A DNA stretch of 64,000 bases. Origin: Arenicola marina. Its lineage: Eukaryota; Annelida; Polychaeta; Arenicolidae. This document shows, one piece after another, positions 1 to 12,600 of this stretch. A program made the position numbers and the translations under genes. The stretch lies in NCBI GenBank assembly GCA_964019135.1, contig OZ025257.1:41805798-41869797 (forward strand). Reading direction: 5' to 3'. Each line of letters opens with the position of its first letter. The first letter of the stretch is position 1. The notes under the pieces are model-generated. The model made no database searches. It saw nothing but the letters and a program-made list of their open reading frames with translations, and had not been told where the DNA came from.

Positions 1-119
1 GTTGCTCTGGTGGGTTTATATTTGGCTGTCCTAGAGGTAGGATGAGGCAATGGCTAACATATTATATAGAAACAGAGATCCAAGAAAGTAAAGGAGGGTT
101 ATTATGTGGGTCCTTGTGG

Positions 120-405
120 ATGATTAGGTCCCATTATTCTGTAACCATAATCGAGATTAGACCTCCATGTCTTAACCTACTTCTTCGTGATTAGCTAACC
201 TATTGTATAAACTCATCTTGGTCCGATCCCTTATTCTGCAACCTATTCGTGGTTAGATTCCCGTTTATATAAACTCCTGAATCCGATCCCCATTTCTGTA
301 ACCTACCCGTACATATTTGTGATTACCCGGTTGATAACATTTTATATAAACTCACATTGATTGGATCCCCTATTCTGTATTATTCACGATTAGACCCACT
401 CCCGT
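120..405. repeat. Degenerate ~65-75 bp tandem repeat in the upstream KIF15 intron
   Basis: Four diverged units with TCCGATCCC(T/C)TATTCTG, TAACCTA, CGTGATTAG and TATATAAACTC blocks. Positions 1-120 show nothing recognisable. Confidence 0.65.
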
Positions 406-500
406 AACGTTACACTCTAATCCGCCCCCGCCTGGCCCCCGATGGCCCTAATCCACCCTTGCCTCCCATGATCCTAATCCACCCCTTCCCTCCGACCCAG

Positions 501-639
501 TGGGCAGACCGGCTCCGGGAAGACCTTCACGATGCTGGGACCAGCGGAGAACACGGACAACTTCCAGCATGAGCTGCGAGGCGTCATCCCTCGCAGCTTC
601 GAGTACATCTTCCACATCATCAAGAAGGAACAGGAAATG
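501..639 (+). CDS. KIF15: KIF15 exon 1 of window: P-loop exon
   Basis: Starts after CAG at 498-500, completing a split Tyr codon, then reads [14 protein letters not shown], the ATP-binding P-loop. It continues to [14 protein letters not shown] and ends at ATG before GT at 640. The flanking polypyrimidine tract (about 420-495) is itself built of about three imperfect copies of a 25-30 base CCTAATCCACCC-type unit. Confidence 0.95.
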
Positions 640-3600
640 GTAGGGGTTAACCAGTTCGCATGTTAGAAGTCTAACCGATTCGCACAGTAGAAGTATAACC
701 AGTTGGCAGTGTGATGACCCGGTGAGACCTTCAGCTAATCTCAAATTGGCGCAAATGTCACAAAATTGAGTAAGAGTAAACACTTACTTAAATTGTTATA
801 AAATAAGCTGCAAATTCGATCGTTTCACGCAGACAGCCGGATGATAAATCACCATGACGTGGACGGGCAAACGTGTAATTTATTTGCAAGTAGTGAACTC
901 GCGTGCTCAAGCAGCTGGTCGGGTCATCGTTTAGTATCATGGCCTATCATTAACCCAGGGATTTCTGGGCCAGATTTAGCCATACTGTGCACAAATTCAG
1001 TCTAATTAAACCCCCAACCTTCGTGTCTGTTCTTCACCCACAGCATGGCGACAGCGTGCAGTTCCTGTGCAAGTGTTCGTTCCTGGAGATCTACAACGAG
1101 CAGGTGTTTGACCTGCTGGACCCGGCCAGCACAGGGCTACAGCTGAGGGAGAACATCAGGAACGGGGTCTTTGTGGACGGCCTGATAGAGGAAGCGGTCA
1201 CCAACGCCAGCGAGGCATACCAGGTGCGTTTATTAGTGATAACCACACAACAAGCTCTTTCCAGTTTTAATAGAGAGGCCTTTGTGGACTTGTGGTAGAA
1301 AGAACACTCGACTGCAGGTCAATGGGTACCTGGTTCAATACCGGGGCCGACCCGATAGCTCAGTTGGTTAGAGCGCTCTCGCCACATGAGAGCCTAACGG
1401 CAAGTGGATCGGTGGTTTGCACCTCGCTGTGGTCCTTAACGGCAAAGGGATAACTATTGTGGAAAAACTTCGTTTCTATACTTTCTTAACTGGAACCAAT
1501 TATAATTTTCCCACAGCTATTAACCATGTTAGGATATCGAATACATGTATTTGAGTAAATGCTGGGTGTGAGTAATAAATAAGCTATGCATAAACAATGG
1601 TTTCACGGACGGGCGAACCCCATACCATGGGACAACGTCAAGCGTCTTGCATCGTGTCACGCAATGTTGTGGGCTATAACCTCGTGATGACGTCACCCTC
1701 AGGTGCTGTCCTCGGGTTGGCTGAACAGGACGGTCGCCTCGACCTCCATGAACAGAGAGAGCTCGCGGAGTCACGCTGTCTTCTCGCTCCACATCGAGTC
1801 CAAGGTACGTCATCAACGCCGGCTGAATATTTTTGGTGATAAGGGAGCGGGTGTTGGAGCTAAAATCGGAATAGCTGATTAAATCCTTTCACGGTTCGTT
1901 GAATGTTTAACTTGTCCTATTAAAGTTGTTTCAATAAATGTGTGTAGCGTCTAAGTAAACGTCCGTGCGGGTTTCCATGGCATTAGTTCACTGATCCTCC
2001 ATGTGGAGTGATATCACGTGACGGCATAGTTGTATGTAATTGGTATGGTACCAAAGCAATGCACGTACGCAACGTCTCCCCCGTGCAACTTTTTAGAAGG
2101 CGTTTCGATCGATAGGTTTGATCCCCGCTCAGCCTCTGTATCTAAATCTGAGGATTATTACACGTGTTACTTGTCCCATATCGCCGATGGCCGGTGTCGT
2201 GTGGCCAATGCGTGCACAAAGGTGGCATAAAACACCCATGAAGCCTTCCACCCTCTGCAGGAGATGGTCAACGGGATCTGGAACATGCGGTCGTCGCAGC
2301 TCAACCTCGTGGACCTGGCCGGGAGCGAGAGACAGAAGGACACGCACACCACTGGCCTCAGGCTCAAGGTCAGTTACACACACCATTGGCCTCAGGGTCA
2401 AGGTCAGTCACACACACCACGGGCCTCCGGCTCAAGGTCAGTCACTTACACTCGTTGGCCTCAGGCTCAAGGTCAGTCACACACACCATTGGCCTCAGGG
2501 TCAAGGTCAGTCACACACACCACGGGTCTCAGGCTCAAGGTCAGTCACTTACACTCGTTGGCCTCAGGCTCAAGGTCAGTCACACACACCATTGGCATCA
2601 GGGTCAAGGTCAGTCACACACCAATGGCCTCAGGGTCAAGGTCAGTCACACACACCACGGGCCTCAGGCTCAAGGTCAGTCACACACACCATTGGCATCA
2701 GGGTCAAGGTCAGTCACACACACCACTGGCATCAGGGTCAAGGTCAGTCACACACACCACTGGGCTCAAGGTCAGTCACTCACACCACTGGCCTCAGGCT
2801 CAAGGTCAGTCACTCACACCACTGACCTCAGGCTCAAGGTCAGTCACTCACACCAATGGCCCCAGGCTCAAGGTCAGTCACACACACCACTGGCCTCAGG
2901 CTCAAGGTCAGTCACTCACACCACTGGCCTCAGGCTCAAGGTCAGTCACACACACCACTGGCCTCAGGCTCAAGGTCAGTCACACACACCACTGGCCTCA
3001 GACTCGAGGTCAGCCACACACACCACTGGCCTCAGGCTCGAGATCAGTCACACACACACCACTGGCCTCAGGCTCGAGGTCAGCCACACACACCACTGGC
3101 CTCAGGCTCGAGGTCAGTCACACACACCACTGGCCTCAGGCTTGAGGTAGGCCACACACACCACTGCCTTCAGGCTTGAGGTCAGCCACACACACCACTG
3201 ACCTCAGGCTCGAGGTAGGCCACACACACCAATGGCCTCAGGCTCGAGGTCAGTCACACACACCACTGGCCTCAGGCTCGAGGTAGGCCACACACACCAC
3301 TGGCCTCAGGCTCGAGGTCAGCCACAAACACCACTGGCCTCAGGCTCAAGGTAGGCCACACACACCACTGGCCTCAGGCTCAAGGTCAGTCACTTATACT
3401 CGTTGGCCTCCGGTTCAAGTTCAGTCACACAGACCACGGGCCTCAGGCTCAAGGTCAGTCACTTATACTCGTTGGCCTCAGGTTCAAGGTCAGTCACACA
3501 CACGACTGGCCTCAGGCTCAAGGTCAGTCACACACACCACTGGCCTCAGGCTCAAGGTCAGTCACTCACACCAATGGCCTCAGGCTCAAGGTCAGTCACT

Positions 3601-6600
3601 CACACTCACTGCGAGGCAACTATTTCTGCACTAGCTTATTTATCATGATTATCATTTGTAATGTCTTTTAACAAATATATTCGAAAATGGCTCATAATAG
3701 TCGCAAGAAATACTTTAGGTTTTATGAAGTAGATACTACGTCTACGTATCCAACATTTAACACATTTGATGAGGCTTCTTACTTTGGTTGTGTAATGATA
3801 ATAAATATCTGTGACGCAATATTCGTGACGGCCAGATATGATCAGCATATTTCCGTGTGCATATTTCCGTGTGGCTTTCTGTGATATCAATATCTATACT
3901 ACATATATATGTATATAATCTGTATAACCTTGACCTCTGACCTTGATGGTGCTGTCATGTTGTCCCGCAGGAGGCTGGCAGTATCAACAAGTCGCTGTCG
4001 GCCCTGGGTAACGTCATCATGGCCCTGGGGGACATAGCCCACGGCAGGACCCGCCACGTCCCCTACAGGGACTCCAAGCTTAGCTTCTTGCTCCGGGTGG
4101 GTACCAAACGTCCTGGGTGTGGCACAGGGGTCGGGAACGAAACGTCTTGGGTTTCCACAGGGATCGAGTACGAAATATCCTTGGGTATCCACAGGGTTCA
4201 GATGCGATACGTCCCGTAGTGTGCAGAAATAGAAGAAATAGAAGCTGGTCACTTGTATGCCTATAATTAGACATGTACTTAGTCTTATAAATTATTCTCC
4301 TTTAATTCAACGAATTGGTGTTGCCCTGTATATCCTAGCCATCATGATTCCATAACGATCATTGCTTACTCTCTCCTGTTAAGTCGACATGATTTGATCG
4401 TGCCAACAATAGCGTTTTTTTAGGGGAACAATTTATAATCTAGCATCAATGACTACTTTGAGTTTGTGATGATGTGACGAAGATGTCCTGTTTGTGCTTT
4501 CAGGATTCTCTCGGAGGAAACGCGAAGACCATCATCATAGCGTGTGTGCATCCTGGCTCCAGGTAAGCCGGGCTTACCTACTTAAAGTTGCTCATACAGC
4601 TATATTGTCCGTCAGAAATGGAATGGAAATAGTGTATTTAGGGCCTTAGTGTATACGTACGCAAACATTGTATGCAATAAGTAACACGGCATGTTGATAA
4701 GGCACTTTTTATGGTCAATATGGTGCATCTCCTGTGAGAAAGTGTAGCTTTCTTGTGTACTACGTCATCAAAATTCATACATTTTTTCCTGCCGTGTTTT
4801 GCCTTTTAACATATGATGACACATCTATGTCGTACAGAGTTAGCAGTCACGTAGTCTGACAATGTGTCCAGGATGTTTCTCGAAAGATTTTGATAATTAT
4901 ATTATATGTCGACAATTTCTGTATGAGCAGCTTTAAAAGTACATTATTAATATTGCTACTCTGTTGAGATCAGTCTACTGCTACTGTTTAGATCAGTCGC
5001 CGGGATCTAGCATCCCATGGCCGAGTAGGTAGCACACCCGGCTGAGGTCGAGTGTCTTCTGCCAGGCCAGCCCAAGCGGCCTGTGCGGGGTTCGAATCCC
5101 ACTTGTACAAATGGCTATGTGTGCAGGATATAAGTCCCATATCAAACTCCGCAAAGAGTCCGGGGTTACTGCCGGAGACGATGACCTCTACCGTGACCCT
5201 TCCTATTATCGGCGATATGATCTACAGAGGTTAAGCGCCCTACTTAAACCAAGAATTGTTGCCACTCATTCTCATGTCGTGTGTACTCCCGGTGTTAGAG
5301 CAACACCTGTCTTCATTGTATGTAACCGTGTTATATTCGTTGATTCTAACAAGTTCCTTTCTTCGCAGATGTTTTGGAGAGACTCTTTCTACACTGCAGT
5401 TTGCGCGGAGGGCGAAGCAGATAAAAAATAAGGTAGCGAATAAATAACAAATGTTGTAGAGCTTGTTACATTTAAAAGGATAAGGGTATTGCTGTAGTTT
5501 ATAGATCCTATGTTTAAAGTATACTTCAGTTCCAAAGAACATGTGCGTTAGAACGTATATTTAAAGTGTACTTCATTGCCAAACGTGTATGTAAGCTGTC
5601 ATTCAATTGAAGAACATGTGCGCGAGCATGTAACGTATGGTTCTGTTACGAAGATCACAAAAATAACTGGTTCTGTGATCTCCTGGTATGTAATTAGTTC
5701 CCCCTCAGTGTCCACCCACTTCCTACAGTCTGGAGAATAACCAGTTCGGCGTCACGGTACCTTGGTTTACAGGCTGTTGTCAATGAGGACATTCAGGGGA
5801 ACGTGTGTCACATGCAAGCTGAGATACGGAGACTGAAGGAAATGTTGCTCAAGTTCCAGCAAGGAGAGATACTACAGGAACCGTCCGACAACACTGGTTG
5901 GTACCAAGCCACGGGGTCTTCTGGCCAATCTGTCTAAGTTGATGTAAAGTTGAGTGAAATCGCCAAAAGTTGTTGTGTTGATGCAACAGTATGGGTAAAG
6001 GTTATTGTTATATTGTTGTAACTTAATATAGAGATACATTTTGTGCTAGTGTAAGGGTAACAATTATTTTTGTGTTAAAAGGGGTGTTAGTGTAATAATT
6101 TGTTTGTATTGCCAGAAGGGTAAAGAATACATATTGTTCTATGTATGTAGTTTAAAGATTATGTATGTAGTTTAAAGATTATGTATGTAGTTTAAAGATT
6201 ATGTATGTGGTGGTAAAGCTTATTTTTAGCGATAGAGCTACCCCGATGCATCCTTTCAGTCAGTGTTGCCCCTGTTTGTGTTAGACCCGCAGACCCGCCA
6301 GAGTCTGTCCTATGGAGAGGGCCTTTCAGTCAGTGTTGCCCCTGTTTGTGTTAGACCCGCAGACCCGCCAGAGTCTGTCCTATGGAGAGGGCCTTTCAGT
6401 CAATGTTGCCCCTGTTTGTGTTAGACCCGCAGACCCGCCGGAGTCTGTCCTATGGAGAGGGCCCTTCAGTCAGTGTTGCCCCTGTTTGTGTCAGACCGGC
6501 AGACCCGCCGGAGTCTGTCCTATGGAGAGGGTCTTTCAGTCAGTGTTTCCCCTGTTTGTGTTAGACCCGCAGACCCGCCGGAGTCTGTCCTATAGAGAGG

Positions 6601-9600
6601 GCCTTTCAGTCAGTGTTGCCCCTGTTTGTGTCAGACCCGCAGACCCGCCGGAGTCTGTCCTATGGAGAAGGCCTTTCAGTCAGTGTTGCCCCTGTTTGTG
6701 TCAGACCCGCAGACCCGCCAGAGTCTGTCCTATGGAGAGAGGCCTTTCAGTCAGTGTTGCCCCTGTTTGTGTTAGACCCGCAGACCCGCCAGAGTCTGTC
6801 CTATAGAGAGGGCCTTTCAGTCAGTGTTGCCCCTGTTTGTGTTAGACCCGCAGACCCGCCGGAGTCTGTCCTATGGAGAGGGCCTTTCAGTCAGTGTTGC
6901 CCCTGTTTATGTTAGACCCGCAGACCCGCCACAGTCTGTCCTATGGAGAGGGCCTTTCAGTCAGTGTTGCCCCTGTTTGTGTCAGACCAGCAGACCCGCC
7001 GGAGTCTGTCCTATGGAGAAGGCCTTTCAGTCAGTGTTGCCCCTGTTTGTGTTAGACCCGCAGACCCGCTGGAGTCGAGGGCCTTTCAGTCAGTGTTGCC
7101 CCTGTTTGTGTTAGACCCGCAGACCCGCTGGAGTCGAGGGCCTTTCAGTCAGTGTTGCCCCTGTTTGTGTTAGACCCGCAGATCCGCCGGAGTCTGTCCT
7201 ATGGAGAGGGCCTTTCAGTCAGTGTTGCCCCTGTTTGTGTTAGACCCGCAGACCCGCTGGAGTCTGTCCTATGGAGAGGGCCTTTCAGTCAGTGTTGCCC
7301 CTGTTTGTGCTAGACCCGCAGACCCGCCGGAGTCTGTCCTATGGAAAGGGCCTTCAGTCAGTGTTGCCCCTATTTGTGTTAGACCCGCAGACCCGCCGGA
7401 GTCTGTCCTTTGGAGAGGGCCTTTCAGTCAGTGTTGCCCCTGTTTGTGTTAGACCCGCAGACCCGCCGGAGTCTGTCCTTTGGAGAGGGCCTTTCAGTCA
7501 GTGTTGCCCCTGTTTGTGTTAGACCCGCAGACCCGCCAGAGTCTGCCCTATGGAGAGGGCCTTTCAGTCAGTGTTGCCCCTGTTTGTGTCAGACCGGCAG
7601 ACCCGCCGGAGTCTGTCCTATGGAGAGGGCCTTTCAGTCAGTGTTGCCCCTGTTTGTGTTAGACCCGCAGACTCGCTGGAGTCTGTCCTATGGAGAGGGC
7701 CTTTCAGTCAGTGTTGCCCCTGTTTGTGTTAGACCCGCAGACCCGCCAGAGTCTGTCCTATGGAGAGGGCCTTTCAGTCAGTGTTGCCCCTGTTTGTGTT
7801 AGACCCGCAGACCCGCTGGAGTCTGTCCTATGGAGAGGGCCTTTCAGTCAGTGTTGCCCCTGTGTGTGTTAGACCCGCAGACCCGCTGGAGTCTGTCCTA
7901 TGGAGAGGGCCTTTCAGTCAGTGTTGCCCCTGTTTGTGTCAGACCGGCAGACCCGCCGGAGTCTGTCCTATGGAGAGGGCCTTTCAGTCAGTGTTGCCCC
8001 TGTTTGTGTTAGACCCGCAGACCCGCCAGAGTCTGTCCTATGGAGAGGGCCTTTCAGTCAGTGTTGCCCCTGTTTGTGTTAGACCCGCAGACCCGCTGGA
8101 GTCTGTCCTATGGAGAGGGCCTTTCAGTCGGTGTTGCCCTCTGTTTGTGTTAGACCCGCAGACCCGCCGGAGTCTGTCCTATGGAGGGCCTTTCAGTCAG
8201 TGTTGCCCCTGTTTGTGTTAGACCCGCAGACCCGCTGGAGTCTGTCCTATGGAGAGGGCCTTTCAGTCAGTGTTGCCCCTGTTTGTGTTAGACCCGCAGA
8301 CCCGCCAGAGTCTGTCCTATGGAGAGGGCCTTTCAGTCAGTGTTGCCCCTGTTTGTGTCAGACCCGCAGACCCGCCAGAGTCTGTCCTATGGAGAGGGCC
8401 TTTTAGTCAGTGTTGCCCCTGTTTGTGTCAGACCCGCAGACCCGCAGACCCGCCAGAGTCTGTCCTATGGAGAGGGCCTTTCAGTCAGTGTTGCCCCTGT
8501 TTGTGTCAGACCCGCAGACCCGCCAGAGTCTGTCCTATGGAGAGGGCCTTTCAGTCAGTGTTGCCCCTGTTTGTGTTTGACCCGCAGACCCGCCAGAGTC
8601 TGTCCTATGGAGAGGGCCTTTCAGTCAGTGTTGCCCCTGTTTGTGTCAGACCCGCAGACCCGCCGGAGTCTGTCCCATGGAGAGGGCCTCCCTCCCGCCG
8701 ACTCTCACTGGAAGAAGAACTTCGTCCGAGCCATGTTCTTCCGCGAGAAGGCGGTCGTGGAGTTCAAGGTATGCCTACAATCCCTGGCCATCCCCAACGG
8801 TCCAGCTTCCATGTTAGAGCTCGTGAAATGTATTAGTGTAGTAAGATAAGATAAGATAAAGTTTTATATGCCGTCGGTATGTAAAAGTCAACGATAGGCA
8901 TTCTACGGTACCCCTGTTCTGGCCTGCACCCGCTACGCATTACAACGCAACGGCATTGCAAAGGCTACCATCATACATGCAATGATGCTGTGACTGACGA
9001 TGTCTCGGTCCCCAGGACTGCCAGGAGCAGGTGAAGAAGCTGGCCGACCTCTGTGAGAGGAAGGACGCTGCACTCAGACAGAGTCGCATGGTCCTCAAGT
9101 TCAGGGACGAGGCCTTGAAGCGGCTGGAGAAGGCACACAAGGACGACACCCAGCTCAGCGCGGACGACAAGGACGTGGTCATTGTGAGTACATTGTGGCA
9201 TTGTGAGTACATTGTGTCATTGTGAATACATTGTGTCATTGTGAGTACATCGTGGCATTGTGAGTATATTGTGTCATTGTGGCATTGTGAGTACATTGTG
9301 GCATTGTGAGTACATTGTGGCATTGTGAGTACATTGTGGCATTGTGAGTACATTGTGACATTGTGAGTACATTGTGTCATTGTGAGTACATTGTGGCATT
9401 GTGAGTGCATTGTGGCATTGTGAGTACATTGTGGCATTGTGAATACATTGTGTCATTGTGAGTACATTGCATCATTGTGAGTACATTGTGTCACTGAGTA
9501 CATTGTGTCAGCTCAGCGCGGACGACAAGGACATGGTCATTGTAGGTACATTATGTTGGTGTGAGTACATTGTGTCATTGTGAGTGCATTGTGTCATTGT

Positions 9601-12600
9601 GAGTACATTGTGTCAGCTTTGATTTGCTGTTTGTCCTGCAGGAGAGTTAAGAAACACCGATTCATTTTCTTTGATTTGCTGTTTGTCTTGCAGGAGAGTC
9701 TGCGCGGCGAGACGAAGGCCTTCCAGATGATCGTGGACAACCACCCCGAGGTGCGCAAGGCGCAGCTGCAAAACGAGGCGCTGCGGGCGGAACTGCGGCG
9801 GGTCAGGGCGCAGCGCGGCGTCCTCGATGTGGACGACCAGTACGCCGCGCAGCTGGAGAGGGACTTCCGGGAGCTGCAGGTCGAGACAGGTACGCCCTCT
9901 GGCGGGGCACTGCAGAACTACTGACAAAATAGCGCGGGATTCTGCGTAGCGTTTCAGCTTTGAGACTCCGTATAGCGAACGTTCGCGGTGAAATGTACAC
10001 CCTGTTAGAACGATGTTTTTTTTCCGCCGCCAACTATTTTCCTTCCCACAACGCCGCAGAGTATTTGTTTCCGGCGTATACACTGTCCAATTTACCATAA
10101 CTTAGAATGCAATTTATAAAAAAAAATTGATAGTGTAAATTATTGAACAAAATTATAAGTTGTATAAATAAATAAAAGGTAAATATTGGGTATAATTCTC
10201 GACCGCAGACCAACAGTTTACGCCTTTAACAAGATTGTTATTCTTGTCTGGGGCCCTTTCGTCCCTTCGTATAAAAAATGTCCCTATGGTATTCGTTGGT
10301 CCGCTGTAGGCCATGTGTCCACAAAGGTGGCCTAAACCACCGATCCACAGAACCATCACGGCTGTGATGGCGAAGGACAGTTGTCAACTGCTATTTAAAC
10401 CTATTTGGACCAAGAGTACGCGAACATTTTAGTCAAAAAGACAACTGAAACGATAAAATTCTGGCTAACATGGTTATAGCTGTCTAGCTCCTCTATCACT
10501 GGTCTCCTTGGTAACGGTTGCAGAGGGTGACAAGCGTACCCCGAGTCGCGGCACCCCGAAAGCCGTGGACAACAAGCTGGTGGCGGCCACCATTGAGAGG
10601 CAGAGGACCCAGCTCGGCAAGTTTCAGGCGGAGATTGATACGGTGAGTGGCCAGGTGGCGCTGTACACTTCTAGAGGGATGTGGTTGTCAGATTTGTTTC
10701 TACAATCTACAGGCGGAGATTGATACGGTGATTGGCCAGGTGGCGCTGTACACTGCTAGAGGGATGTGGGTGTCAGATTTGTTTCTACAATCTACAGGCG
10801 GAGTTTGATACGGTGAGTGGCCAGGTGGCGCTGTACACTGCTAGAGGGGTGTGGGTGTCAGATTTGTTCCTACAATCTACAGGCGGAGATTGATACGGTG
10901 AGTGGCCAGGTGGCGCTGTACACTGCTAGAGGGGTGTGGGTGTCAGATTTGTTCCTACAATCTACAGGCGGAGATTGATACGGTGAGTGGCCAGGTGGCG
11001 CTGTACACTGCTAGAGGGATGTGGGTGTCAGATTTGTTCCTACAATCTACAGGCGGAGATTGATACGGTGAGTGGCCAGGTACACCTACCCCCCCCCCCC
11101 CCCCCGCCCCCTCTGTGTTGTAACTGAAGCGCCATATGGCGCTGTACACCATTAGATGGATGTCCAGTTCCTCCACCATAAGCCGTGCCATAGCCCCCCT
11201 CCCCCTCTGTGTTGTAGCTGAGCCGTGCCATAACCTACCCCCCCCCCGCCCCCTCTGTGTTGTAACTGAAGCGCCATATGGCGCTGTACACCATTAGATG
11301 GATGTCCAGTTCCTCCACCATAAGCCGTGCCATAGCCCCCCTCCCCCTCTGTGTTGTAGCTGAGCCGTGCCATAACCTACCCCCCCCCCCGCCCCCTCTG
11401 TGTTGTAACTGAAGCGCCATATGGCGCTGTACACCATTAGATGGATGTCCAGTTCCTCCACCATAAGCCGTGCCATAGCCCCCCTCCCCCTCTGTGTTGT
11501 AGCTGAGCCGTGCCATAACCTACCCCCCCACCCCATCTGTGTTGTAGCTGAAGCGCCAGATGACCAACGAGCGGGATGAGTCCCGTCGGGATCTGATGGG
11601 CCGGACGGCCGAGCTGACGGGGCTCCGGAAGACGAAGGAGGAGCTGGAGAAGACGCTCAAGGCGCTCCAGGTCCGGTTCCAGGTGGAGCGGGAAACCAAG
11701 GACGAGCAGCACATGGAGACCATCAAGGTGAAGGTCGTCTGGGGCAATGATGCAGCGCTCAGGTGGCCATAGCGTTCGCCTTGAGTGCTCTGCCCACCTG
11801 AGAGCCTAACGGCACGTGGATCGGTGGTTCAAGCTCCGCTGCGGCCCTGGCCATGGTCGCAGGATCCCATGTCCTTCTTCGCAAAGAGTAGGGGGTTACC
11901 CCCGGGGACTTGGCTCCGCTCTCCCCTTTCTTCTCCCATTAAGGCGATATGACCAGAATTGGTTAAAGCCTCCTGAATATACAACCCACCAACGCTGAAC
12001 GGGGTCACTACGTGCTGTGGCCCTGTTGGCAGGGTTCACAAGCAGACCACGTGTGTGGTTCTACTACACGCCCCCTAGCGGTAGAACGTTGTTTATGGCA
12101 TCAGTGGAGTGCGGACTTCAAACCTTGATTGATCTTAAACATGCATATGAAGGAAGTCTTAAAAAAAAACATGTATAGATCTATAAACATCATAATAAAT
12201 TTATATAATACGTTTTGTTATGGTAGAATCACGTGTCATTCTTAAATTGTTACTGTTTCTCAAGTGCATCCTGGGGTAACTTCCTCACTCTTTGCGAAGA
12301 AATACAGGAGATCTCTGCCTCACTGCTATTCCTAACATATTTAACATACCTATAGGTTGGTTTGTTAGTAAGTTATATAAATCTATACATTATATTATAT
12401 GTATGATGTTACTTTATATTATATTACATTATGTTATATGCATGACATTATATCATTTGTATTACACTACATTACATGTATTCTGCCAGACCATGACGAC
12501 CCCGAAGAAGGCACGCTACCAGCTACGCACGCGCAGCGTCATGGGTCCCGGCTCTGCCCAGGTGGGGGGCGTGGACCCGGCGGGGGGCGTGGCCCCGGGG

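Noticed and set aside
2264..3179. Histidine/serine-rich open frames of 100-290 codons
   Set aside because: Only the first part is the real switch II exon; the remainder is the 32-bp donor array.
5075..5105. Functional tRNA genes (also at 1357, 13004, 21690 and 57925)
   Set aside because: A and B boxes are present, but the sequences do not fold into a complete cloverleaf by eye and are followed by shared SINE bodies.
8657..8660. CCCGCAG as the acceptor of exon 9
   Set aside because: It would begin in phase 0, whereas exon 8 ends in phase 1; the TCAG eight bases upstream fits.
6312..8849. Many overlapping open frames of 60-195 codons
   Set aside because: All come from the 70-bp intronic array and read the same few peptides in different frames; no gene family is recognised.
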